From: Uliginosibacterium aquaticum
GTDB lineage: Bacteria; Pseudomonadota; Gammaproteobacteria; Burkholderiales; Rhodocyclaceae
DNA length: 64,000 bases
Assembly (NCBI RefSeq): GCF_012972705.2
Contig: NZ_JABCSC020000001.1
Coordinates: forward strand, 434,001-498,000
Reading direction: 5' to 3'
This document shows, one piece after another, positions 7,726 to 15,021 of this stretch. Made by a program: the position numbers and the translations under genes. The notes beneath the pieces are model-generated. The model made no database searches. It was not told the origin of the DNA and worked only from the letters and a program-made list of their open reading frames with translations. The number at the start of each line of letters is the position of its first letter. Position 1 is the first letter of the stretch.

Positions 7726-9075
7726 TCAACTCCGTTTGATCGCAAAGCTCTTCAGGTAGTCCTCGGGCTTGGCCGGGTCGAATTCCTTCTTCATGATCAT
7801 CACTTTCTTCATTGACACCTCGGGCGCCGGGAAGCCGTTTTCTTTCATGAGCCGTGCTGCATCGGTGGCGAGGAACACGTCGCGCGCGACCTTGCGGTAA
7901 TCCACATCGCCCTTGATCTGGCCCCAGCGCTTCATCTGGGTGAGGATCCACACGGCGAAGCTTTCATACGGGAAGGGGTCGAATTCCAGACGATCCGGCA
8001 CCTTCTGCACGCCGCCCAGACCGTCGGCAAAGGTGCCGGTGAGGATCTGGTCGATCACCACCTCGGGCTGGTTGAGGTAGTTGGCCGGTGCAATCGCCTT
8101 GGCGATGTCCTTGCGGTTGGCCGGGTTGCTGGCGAACTTGGTCGCATCGATGATGGATTTCAGCAGCGCCTGATATGTGTTCGGCATGCTGGTCACGAAT
8201 TCCTTGCTGGCACCGAAGGCGCAGCAGGGGTGGCCGTCCCAGATGTCGCGCGAGAGCATGTGGATGAAGCCCACGCCGTCGTACACCGCACGCTGGTTCA
8301 TCGGGTCCGGGCCGAGGAAGCCGTCGATGTTCTCGGCGCGCAGGTTGGCCACCATCTCCGGCGGCGGCACGGCGCGGATCTGCACATCGGTATCCGGGTC
8401 GAGACCGGCTTCGGCCAGGTAGTAGCGCAGCAGGTAGTTGTGCATCGAGAAGTCGAAAGGCACGGCGAACTTGAAGCCCTTCCACTGCTTCGGATCGCGC
8501 TTGTCCTTGTGCTTCATGGCCAGCGTGATCGCCTGGCCGTTGATGTTCTCGATGGCCGGCACGGTCCAGGGCATCGGGTTGGAACCCACGCCCATCGACA
8601 TGGCAATCGGCATCGGCGAGAGCATGTGGGCGGCGTCGTATTCCTTGTTCATCGCCTTGTCGCGAATCACCGCCCAGCCGGCGGTTTTCACCACTTCCAC
8701 ATCGAGGCCGTACTTCGCGTAGAAGCCCATCGGCGCTGCCATGATGATCGGCGTGGCGCAGGTGATCGGAATGAAGCCCACCTTCAGCTTCTGCTTCTCC
8801 AGCTTGCCGCCGGTTTGCGCGAAAGCTTCCTTGGCCGCGCCGAGCGGGAAGATAGTCGAGATCGCCGCCAGCGCGGTGCCGGCGCCCACCGAGCGCAGGA
8901 AGTTGCGGCGCATGTTGTCGTCGGGGAAGAGGGCGCGCATCACCGCTCCTTCCACTGCGCGGTCCTGCGCGGCCTGCAGTTCCATGTCATGCGCGGCCTG
9001 GCTGCTGTGCTGGCCGCAGCTGCAACCCTTGTGCAGCCGGGTTTCAGGGTCAAAGGGGTTACGGAAGATCGACAT
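7726..9075 (-). CDS. Tat-exported CmpA/NrtA-family substrate-binding protein
   Basis: This 449-residue periplasmic binding protein is related to NrtA/CmpA nitrate and bicarbonate receptors and heads the cyanate importer. Translation clearly starts at 9075, with AGGAGA seven bases upstream. The twin-arginine motif MRRNFLRS is only at residues 55-62, followed by a hydrophobic stretch and an Ala-rich cleavage region ending EAFAQ. The 54-residue extension before it contains a small Cys/His motif, KGCSCGQH (C18, C20, H23). An internal ATG at 8913 lacks a ribosome binding site. The mature domain has the family segments KVGFIPITCATPIIMA and GFLGPDPMNQRAV. Confidence 0.9.
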   Translation of the reverse strand: MSIFRNPFDPETRLHKGCSCGQHSSQAAHDMELQAAQDRAVEGAVMRALFPDDNMRRNFLRSVGAGTALAAISTIFPLGAAKEAFAQTGGKLEKQKLKVGFIPITCATPIIMAAPMGFYAKYGLDVEVVKTAGWAVIRDKAMNKEYDAAHMLSPMPIAMSMGVGSNPMPWTVPAIENINGQAITLAMKHKDKRDPKQWKGFKFAVPFDFSMHNYLLRYYLAEAGLDPDTDVQIRAVPPPEMVANLRAENIDGFLGPDPMNQRAVYDGVGFIHMLSRDIWDGHPCCAFGASKEFVTSMPNTYQALLKSIIDATKFASNPANRKDIAKAIAPANYLNQPEVVIDQILTGTFADGLGGVQKVPDRLEFDPFPYESFAVWILTQMKRWGQIKGDVDYRKVARDVFLATDAARLMKENGFPAPEVSMKKVMIMKKEFDPAKPEDYLKSFAIKRS

Positions 9076-9095
9076 GGGGACTTCTCCTTTCAGGT

Positions 9096-9773
9096 TCAGG
9101 CGGCTGCTTGGCAGGGGGCGGTGGCAAATTCGATATCGTCCTGATACAGATTCCAGGCGCGGTGGTATTCCATGATCCGGGCCACATCGGCGACGAAGGC
9201 CTTGTCGTAACCGGCGCGGGCCAGCAGATGCAGGCCCAGCTCCATGCCCGAGGCGATGCCGCCGGCGGTCACGATGCGGCCGGCATCCACCACGCGGGCG
9301 CGGCTGATCCGGCAGGCCGGCGCAATCTCGGCGAGGCGGTCAATTGGCGTCTTGCCCATGTGCGAGGCTTCGAGCCGGTCCGGCTCCTTGCGGTTGGTGG
9401 CCGGCAGGCCATCGAGCAGCCCCATGCGGGCGTAGATCCACGAGCCGGTGCACACGCTGGTCAGCAGGCAACTCTCCGGCAGGGCACGGATGTAGTCGTG
9501 CAGGCGGCGGTTGTGCATCTCCTGCCGGGTGCCGAAGCCGCCGGGAATCAGCAAGGCATCCAGCGCCGGCGCATCCGCAAAGCTGTAGTTCGGCATCACG
9601 GTGAGCCCCGCCTGGGTCTGCACCGGGCGCAGCGCATCGGCGATCAGGAATACATCGATCTCCGGGTCCAGCCGCCGCGCCACCGACAGCACGCCCGCCG
9701 GGGCGGCGTAGTCGATGATCTCCGCGTCCTTGAACACATAAATGCCGAGCCGGAATCCTGCCGTGCGTGCCAT
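9096..9773 (-). CDS. DJ-1/PfpI-family protein, isonitrile hydratase-like
   Basis: This 225-residue protein has the DJ-1/PfpI (class I glutamine amidotransferase-like) fold. The nucleophile-elbow cysteine is C108 in TSVCTGSWIYA, and the segment LLIPGGFGTRQ precedes it. The motif around C108 and the following 'GLLDGLPATNRK' resemble cyclohexyl-isocyanide hydratases more than chaperone-type DJ-1 proteins. It is the first gene of the cyn operon, 20 bases before the binding-protein gene. Hydration of a nitrile, isonitrile or related C-N compound is a reasonable guess, but no substrate can be assigned. It lacks the AraC-type domain found in the GlxA regulators. Confidence 0.82.
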   Translation of the reverse strand: MARTAGFRLGIYVFKDAEIIDYAAPAGVLSVARRLDPEIDVFLIADALRPVQTQAGLTVMPNYSFADAPALDALLIPGGFGTRQEMHNRRLHDYIRALPESCLLTSVCTGSWIYARMGLLDGLPATNRKEPDRLEASHMGKTPIDRLAEIAPACRISRARVVDAGRIVTAGGIASGMELGLHLLARAGYDKAFVADVARIMEYHRAWNLYQDDIEFATAPCQAAA

Positions 9774-10056
9774 GGGGTGCTCCCTGTCTGATGGCTCCAG
9801 ATTAGGGAGGGTGGGGCGAGGGCGGTATCACCGGATTCGTGATTGGGGTGTAGTGATTGCACTACAGGGGTAGTTGTAGGGCGAATTGATAACGCGCCAT
9901 GAACTCGCTCGGCGCCAGAAGTTGGATCTGATGATTCACTCAGGACCTAGCCAGTGGGCGGTGTCTGCTGTTCGGTCTTTGCCGTCATTTTGGCCTGCAA
10001 CAGACTCGGTCAGCTAAGCGGCGAAAAGCTGCCGTTCCGATAGCGCCCCAAAAATT
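9774..10056. other. Non-coding region upstream of the cyn operon
   Basis: No supported gene is present. The first 100 bases should hold the promoter of the minus-strand cyn operon; they contain an A/T-rich stretch with 'gtgattggggtgtagtgattgcactac', including the hairpin gtagtg/cactac (split here only for description). The right half joins the truncated cupin remnant. Confidence 0.45.
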
Positions 10057-10242
10057 GAAGGAAGCCTGACCTATGTACATCCTGGCGAATTCGAATTCAC
10101 GATTGGCGACGAAACCAAGATCGTGAAGGCCAGCGATACGCTTTACAAAAAAACCAACATCATGCACGGCCGTATCTGCAAGAAAGCCGGTTCGCTGATC
10201 GACACCTTCACTCCGATACGCGAAGACTTCCTGAAGAAGTAA
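10057..10242 (+). pseudogene. Truncated cupin-domain remnant
   Basis: A 61-codon reading frame without a start codon encodes the C-terminal half of a small cupin. It contains HPGEFEFTIGDETKIV, then a SDTLYKKTNIMHGRI segment matching the second cupin motif (G-x5-P-x-N-x-H), and ends SLIDTFTPIREDFLKK. Homologues end similarly ('DVFSPPRED-'). The N-terminal half with the HxH metal ligands is absent, and the frame is closed by a TAA at 10015. The base composition is more A-rich than the surroundings. It is most likely the debris of a deleted or transferred gene. Confidence 0.7.
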
Positions 10243-10367
10243 GCACCCCTTCCTGAGACAGAATCCCGGGCGAAGGCTGTTTTCTGGAAAGCCTAGAACG
10301 CGGCCGAGAAATCAGCCTGGAGCGGACAGGCACTCCATGCAGGATGCATTTCCGCTCGGTCACTACC

Positions 10368-10760
10368 TCACAAGTTTTCCTGCGCGGAGTCATAGGCGTC
10401 TTGCGCGGTTTCAATCGCGCTCTGGTAGGCCATTGCCCAATCGGATAAAACGCGCAAAGGCTCAGTCAGGGTCTGGCCTATGGGTGTCAGCGCATAGTCA
10501 ACGCGGGGCGGAATCGTCGGATACACCGTTCGGGTGACCAGACCATCCCGCTCCAGCCCCCGCAAAGTCAGCGTCAGCATTCGCTGCGAAACGCCGCCGA
10601 TCAACCGGCGCAGGGCATTGAACCGCATCGGCCCGCGAGAGAGCGCCCCGATGATCATGACGGTCCACTTATCGCCGATCCGGTCCAACACCTTTGCCAG
10701 ACGACGACATTGCTCATGCTCGTCGCTGCCTGAATCCTCTGCCTGATCGGGTGGTAACAA
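10368..10760 (-). CDS. HxlR-family transcriptional regulator
   Basis: This 130-residue winged-helix protein is of the HxlR (MarR-like DUF24) family. The family core [20 protein letters not shown] is followed by the recognition helix region [21 protein letters not shown] conserved N-terminal cysteine (C18 in HEQCRRL) may be redox or electrophile sensing, as in YodB/HypR proteins. The start is a TTG at 10760 preceded by AGAGGG; no ATG is available in frame before the domain. It is divergent from the SDR gene, which it probably controls. Confidence 0.88.
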   Translation of the reverse strand: MLPPDQAEDSGSDEHEQCRRLAKVLDRIGDKWTVMIIGALSRGPMRFNALRRLIGGVSQRMLTLTLRGLERDGLVTRTVYPTIPPRVDYALTPIGQTLTEPLRVLSDWAMAYQSAIETAQDAYDSAQENL

Positions 10761-10809
10761 AGATGTGCCCTCTTGTGCCGCGTTTCACGGGCTCATATTG
10801 TAGCCCTGG

Positions 10810-10822
10810 GTACAAATTGTGC
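10810..10822. promoter_or_regulatory. Putative HxlR operator
   Basis: GTACAA-A-TTGTGC is a palindrome with one mismatch, located between the divergent HxlR gene (start 10760) and SDR gene (start 10851). A related sequence, gtaacaaagatgtgcc, overlaps the HxlR start at 10754-10769. Position and symmetry suggest regulator binding. Confidence 0.45.
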
Positions 10823-10850
10823 CTGACTGGCGGGACTGGAGAAATTACAA

Positions 10851-11735
10851 GTGGATAAGCCGATTCAAACAAGGCTGGAACGCAGCGTGGTCGACAAGAA
10901 TTTTGTGTTCTTCGGCGGCAGCACCGGGATGGGCAAAGCGGCCGCGCTGGAGCTGGGCCGTCGGGGCGCATCCATTCTGATCGTGGGTCGCTCAAGGGAA
11001 GCGGGCGAAGCGGCGGTCGCAGAAATCCGCCAGGCCGGCGCCGGCTCTGCGGCCTTTTTACAGGGGGATCTCTCGACTGTGGCCGGCGTCGCGACCGTGG
11101 CCGCCGGTGTGAAAGCCTGGCGCCCGGTTCTGCATGGCGTCATGCATACGGCCATGTCCGCGTTCCCGCGGCGGATGGATACGGTCGATGGCTTCGAGTT
11201 TGCCTTTGCCCTGCAATACTTCGCCCGCGCGGCATTGAACCGGCTGCTGCTCGACGCCCTCGCGGCCTCGGGCGACGGGCGAATTGTGCATATTGGGGGC
11301 GACGTGCCGGGCTTGATCAAGGCCGATCTGGATGACCTGCAATTTCAGCAACGCCAATGGGGCTTCATGAAGTCGATTTTGACGACCCATGTTCTGGGCG
11401 CCTTGAATGTTCAGGAAGCGGCACGCCGCTGGCATGATCTGCCGGTCAGCATTGCGGTTTCCTGTGTGGGCAGCACCAAGACCAAGGCCATGCTCGACTC
11501 AAACATGCCCTGGTTCATGCGTTTGATGGGCCGGTTCGGCGCCAGCCCTGAGTTTTCCGCCCGCAACGCCGTGCGCTTTCTCACCGCGCAGGATGTCCAA
11601 GACGCCAATGGCGCGAGTTTCCGCAAACCCAAAGTCTATAAACCCGAGCCCATCAGCAAGAATCCCGATGATGCGGCGCGGCTTTGGCACATCACCGGTG
11701 AACTGGCTGCGGAACGTGGCCTCAGCTTACCTTGA
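10851..11735 (+). CDS. Short-chain dehydrogenase/reductase-like protein
   Basis: This 294-residue Rossmann-fold protein starts with GTG, with GGAG 11 bases upstream. The nucleotide-binding motif GGSTGMGKA and the strand SILIVGRS are typical of classical SDRs. The catalytic Tyr of YxxxK is replaced: the aligned segment reads WGFMKS, giving WxxxK, and the preceding catalytic-serine strand reads RIVHIGGD. It may therefore be a binding or non-canonical enzyme. Divergence from an HxlR regulator suggests induction by a small reactive compound. The substrate is unknown. Confidence 0.8.
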   Translation: MDKPIQTRLERSVVDKNFVFFGGSTGMGKAAALELGRRGASILIVGRSREAGEAAVAEIRQAGAGSAAFLQGDLSTVAGVATVAAGVKAWRPVLHGVMHTAMSAFPRRMDTVDGFEFAFALQYFARAALNRLLLDALAASGDGRIVHIGGDVPGLIKADLDDLQFQQRQWGFMKSILTTHVLGALNVQEAARRWHDLPVSIAVSCVGSTKTKAMLDSNMPWFMRLMGRFGASPEFSARNAVRFLTAQDVQDANGASFRKPKVYKPEPISKNPDDAARLWHITGELAAERGLSLP

Positions 11736-12226
11736 GGGGCAAAAGAGTGTGATTGAGTCACGCCCGCGAACGAGGCTCTGCTGTCGCTTCCAGATTCAAG
11801 GATGCAGTCAAGTCCTGAGAAAATGCGAAATCTGATCCTTCGCGAGCACTTGCGGGCTAGCTTGATCACCACGCCGGCGGTATCTGCGCACGCCACTGAG
11901 TAGGCAGAGCAGCGCTTGATGCTGACAGGACTGGGGCAAAAACTGCGGCCTCAGCCTCAAGCACGATCCCGACTCAAATCGAAGCGCCAGGTTGATCCTC
12001 GGCTAAGTTGCCGAGAATTACATTGAGGCCGCAAGGTGAGATCTGATCAACGGCAGCTATGTGCTAGAGGTCAGACAGATCCGGCCTACTAGTCGAATGA
12101 TCGTTTAGGCCGAGCTTCGGGCACTGACGTATAAGACTGCGGGGTTGGGGCTACGTTTCTGTTCCGATCCATTTGCGTTGATCGAGGCGGCGCAGTGTTC
12201 ACTGCGCCCTACGCCCTACGTCCGTC
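11736..12226. other. Intergenic region without a recognisable gene
   Basis: Neither strand has a frame resembling a known family, and the composition is less biased than in neighbouring genes. Near the right end a perfect hairpin, ggcgcagtg (12189-12197) with cactgcgcc (12200-12208), lies just past the stop of the response regulator and could end its transcript, but no T-run follows. The middle may be decayed coding DNA. Confidence 0.4.
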
Positions 12227-12862
12227 TCATGCCCCCAGCAACTGATGCCGCGCGGCGTAATGCGCGATTTCGAGGGCATTGCGCAGGCCGAGCTTTTCGC
12301 AGATGCGGGCGCGGTAGGTGCTGATGGTGTTGGCCGAAAGCGAGAGCTGCTGGGCGATGTCGCCCACAGTGCGCCCTTGCGCGAGTAGCTGGAGCACCTG
12401 GAATTCGCGGTTCGACAGGGTTTCGTGCGGGGCGCGGGCGTGGTCGCGGCGGATGTCCTGCGTCATCAGTTCGGCGATCTCTGGCGTGATGTAGCTGCCG
12501 CCCTCGGCCGCACGGATCAGCGCGGCGAGCAGGGTTTCCGGCGCGCAGCCCTTGTTGAGATAGGCGGCTGCGCCGCTGCGGATCGCGCGCAGGGCGAACT
12601 GGCTTTCGGGGTAGACCGAGAGCATCACCACGCCGCACTTCGGGAACTCGTTGCGGATGCTGCCGAGCACGTCCAGCCCGTCGCGCTCGCCGAGCGCGAT
12701 GTCGAGCAGCACAGCGTCGAAGGCTTGTTTGCGTAACAGGCTCAGCGCGGCGGGGCCGTCGGCGGCTTCGTGGATTTCGCCGATGCGCGCGTCCTCGGCG
12801 AGGATCTGGCGCAGGCCACGGCGGATGATCATGTGGTCATCCACAATCAACACGCGGATCAT
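12227..12862 (-). CDS. NarL/FixJ-family response regulator
   Basis: This 211-residue regulator has an N-terminal receiver (acidic pocket D8/D9, phosphoacceptor D54 in VLLDIAL, K104 region) and a C-terminal LuxR-type helix-turn-helix (about 147-205, core LSNREFQVLQLLAQGRT). It overlaps the upstream kinase gene by four bases, so the two are translationally coupled and form a two-component system. Target genes are not evident; the adjacent xdh operon is a candidate only because of proximity. Confidence 0.93.
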   Translation of the reverse strand: MIRVLIVDDHMIIRRGLRQILAEDARIGEIHEAADGPAALSLLRKQAFDAVLLDIALGERDGLDVLGSIRNEFPKCGVVMLSVYPESQFALRAIRSGAAAYLNKGCAPETLLAALIRAAEGGSYITPEIAELMTQDIRRDHARAPHETLSNREFQVLQLLAQGRTVGDIAQQLSLSANTISTYRARICEKLGLRNALEIAHYAARHQLLGA

Positions 12863-14028
12863 GCGAAGACTCCCTTGAGCGTGACGCGCACCGTGGTGCC
12901 GGCGCCTTGTGTGCTGTCGATTTCCAGCTCGCCACCGAGTGCGCGGGCACGCTCCTGCATGCCGAGCAGGCCGAAGCTGGTGGGCTGGGCGGGGGCGATC
13001 ATGCCGCGCCCGTCATCGCTGATTTCAAGCATCAAGTCGCGCCCGATGGCGCTGGCATGCAGGCGGACGGCGCTGGCCTGGGCGTGGCGGCTGACATTGG
13101 TGAGCACTTCCTGCGCGATGCGATAGAGCGCGATTTCGGCTTCGCGGCCGAGGCGGCATTGCTCGATATGCGGCGCGCAGTCGTAGTGGCAGACGAGGCC
13201 CGTGCGTTGCTGGAATTCGGTGAGCAGGGCTTCGAGCGCGGCCCACAGGCCGAGGTGGTCCAGCACGCCGGGACGCAGGTCGGTGAGGATGCGGCGCACC
13301 GCGCCCATCGCGTTGCCGGCGATCTCCAGCATGTCGTCGAGCTTGGTTTGCATGGCCGGCGCGGGCAGCTGGCGGCGCAGCCAGTTCATTTCGAGTTGCA
13401 GGGCGGTGAGCGAGGCGCCGAGCTCGTCGTGGATATCGCGGGCGATATGGCGGCGCTCTTCTTCACGCACCGCATTCGAGTGCGCCGAGAGGCGTTGCAG
13501 CGCGGCGTGCGAGGCGCGCAGCTCTTCGCTGGCGGCTTGCAGCTCGGCAGTGCGAGCGGCGACGCGGCGCTCCAGCTCGTCGTGCGCGGCCTGCAGGGCG
13601 GCTTCGGTGCGCTTGCGCTCGGAGATGTCGCTGAAGGTGACGACCGCGCCGACCACGTTGCCGCCATGCTCGCCATCGCGGATCGGGTAGGAGGCGTACT
13701 CGGCCGGGAAGGCGCTGCCATCGCGCCGCCACAGCACTTCGTCATCCACGCGCACGCCGCGCCCCTCCTGAAAGGCGCGGAAGATGCGGCAGTCATGCAC
13801 CGGCATCAGGGCGGAATCGGCGTGGGAGTGGTGGATCAGGTAGTGCATATTGCGGCCGAGCACTTCATCCGGCGTGTAGCCCAGCATCTCGGCACCGGCG
13901 CTGTTGATGAAGATGCAGCGGCCGCGCAGGTCGATGCCGTAGATGCCTTCGCCAGTGGATTCCAGCAGCATTTCCAGCTGGCGCCGCCAGGCGTGGTGAT
14001 GGGAGAGCTGGTGGAGATCCGCGAACAT
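12859..14028 (-). CDS. Cytosolic PAS-domain histidine kinase (HisKA_3)
   Basis: This 389-residue protein lacks membrane segments. A PAS/PAC sensor domain (about 20-138) is followed by a coiled coil (140-180), a HisKA_3 dimerisation domain with phosphoacceptor H200 in RDIHDELGASL, and a HATPase domain (about 295-385, DDGRGM and GLLGMQERA). This is the NarX/DegS-type layout and matches its NarL-type partner. Ligand or cofactor of the PAS domain is unknown; no CxxCH heme motif is present. It begins nine bases after xdhC ends, on the same strand. Confidence 0.92.
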   Translation of the reverse strand: MFADLHQLSHHHAWRRQLEMLLESTGEGIYGIDLRGRCIFINSAGAEMLGYTPDEVLGRNMHYLIHHSHADSALMPVHDCRIFRAFQEGRGVRVDDEVLWRRDGSAFPAEYASYPIRDGEHGGNVVGAVVTFSDISERKRTEAALQAAHDELERRVAARTAELQAASEELRASHAALQRLSAHSNAVREEERRHIARDIHDELGASLTALQLEMNWLRRQLPAPAMQTKLDDMLEIAGNAMGAVRRILTDLRPGVLDHLGLWAALEALLTEFQQRTGLVCHYDCAPHIEQCRLGREAEIALYRIAQEVLTNVSRHAQASAVRLHASAIGRDLMLEISDDGRGMIAPAQPTSFGLLGMQERARALGGELEIDSTQGAGTTVRVTLKGVFA

Positions 14029-14037
14029 GAGGCGGCG

Positions 14038-15021
14038 TCAGTTGCTGCGCATCCGCGCATCCAGCCCTGTGCGTGTCGGAGTGATGAGCGCTTCGCGCCA
14101 TTGCAGTACCTGGGCCGCCACACCGATGGCAATCGCCTGCGGGGTTTTGTCGCGAATCCCGGGCACGCCGATCGGGCATTGCATGCGTTCGATCTGCGCG
14201 GGCGTGAAGCCGCGTGCCGCGAGTTGCTGACGGAAGCGGGTACGTTTGCTCTGCGAGCCGATCAGGCCGAAGTGGGCGAAGTCGCCCCGGCGCAGGATGG
14301 CTTCAGTGAGCGCGAGATCCAGCGCATGGTCGTGGGTCAGCACCAGATGGCTGCTGCCGGTGGGGGCGCTGGTGACGGCTTCGTCGGCAGCGTCGCAAGG
14401 CTGGCATTCGACACCGGCCGGCGCAGCTGCCAGCAGGTCGGCACGCGGGTCGATCCAGCGCAGGCGCAGGTTCAGCGGGGCCAGCAAGTTGACTAGCGCC
14501 GTGCCGACATGGCCGGCGCCATACACATTGAGGCAGAAGGCCGGCGGGGTGAGCGGTTGGGTCAGCGACCAGTCGCGCGCGCTTTCCGTGGCGGGAAGTT
14601 TCAGCGCGCCGCTGGCCGTTCCGGCGGACCAGCGTGAGGCCGCCGCATCACCATCAAGCTGGCGCAGCAGGGCAATGCCTGAGGCATGTTGGGTGGCACG
14701 TCCCTGCCAGGCGTCCGCATCTTCTGGGAGCAGGGTTTCGTAGGTCAGCCAGACGATGCCGCCGCAACACTGGCCGAGGCTGGCGGCCAGCGCATAGCGG
14801 CGCAGCTCGGGGCGACGGTGGCCGGTGAGCAGCATGGCGCGGGCTTCGGCCATGGCCTCCCATTCGAGATGGCCGCCGCCGATGGTGTCGACCACGAAAT
14901 CGGCGCCGACCAGCATTGAAGCTCCGGCCTCGCGCGGCGCCGAGCCACGCACCCCCGCCACCGAGACCAGTACCAGCGGGCTGCGGGCGAGGTGGGCCGG
15001 GAGTTGGGTTAGCCAGTTCAC
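14038..15021 (-). CDS. xdhC: Xanthine dehydrogenase accessory protein XdhC
   Basis: XdhC binds molybdenum cofactor, promotes its sulfuration and delivers it to XdhB. The 327-residue protein has the N-terminal XdhC/CoxI segment (VAGVRGSAPREAGASMLV), the conserved QCCGG motif, and a C-terminal Rossmann domain (VYGAGHVGTALV). It overlaps xdhB by four bases and is the last gene of xdhABC. Confidence 0.95.
   Translation of the reverse strand: MNWLTQLPAHLARSPLVLVSVAGVRGSAPREAGASMLVGADFVVDTIGGGHLEWEAMAEARAMLLTGHRRPELRRYALAASLGQCCGGIVWLTYETLLPEDADAWQGRATQHASGIALLRQLDGDAAASRWSAGTASGALKLPATESARDWSLTQPLTPPAFCLNVYGAGHVGTALVNLLAPLNLRLRWIDPRADLLAAAPAGVECQPCDAADEAVTSAPTGSSHLVLTHDHALDLALTEAILRRGDFAHFGLIGSQSKRTRFRQQLAARGFTPAQIERMQCPIGVPGIRDKTPQAIAIGVAAQVLQWREALITPTRTGLDARMRSN

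Noticed and set aside
5869-9075. Nitrate-specific importer (NrtABCD)
   Set aside because: Family membership allows it, but no nitrate or nitrite reductase gene is adjacent, while cynS is in the same operon. Cyanate is favoured.
9096-9773. GlxA-type AraC regulator
   Set aside because: The protein ends after the DJ-1/PfpI domain and has no helix-turn-helix.
12189-12208. Rho-independent terminator after the response regulator
   Set aside because: The nine-base stem is perfect but the loop is only two bases and no T-run follows on the minus strand.
11736-12226. Degenerate transposase or other pseudogene
   Set aside because: Translations in all frames gave no stretch resembling a known family, and no terminal inverted repeats were found.
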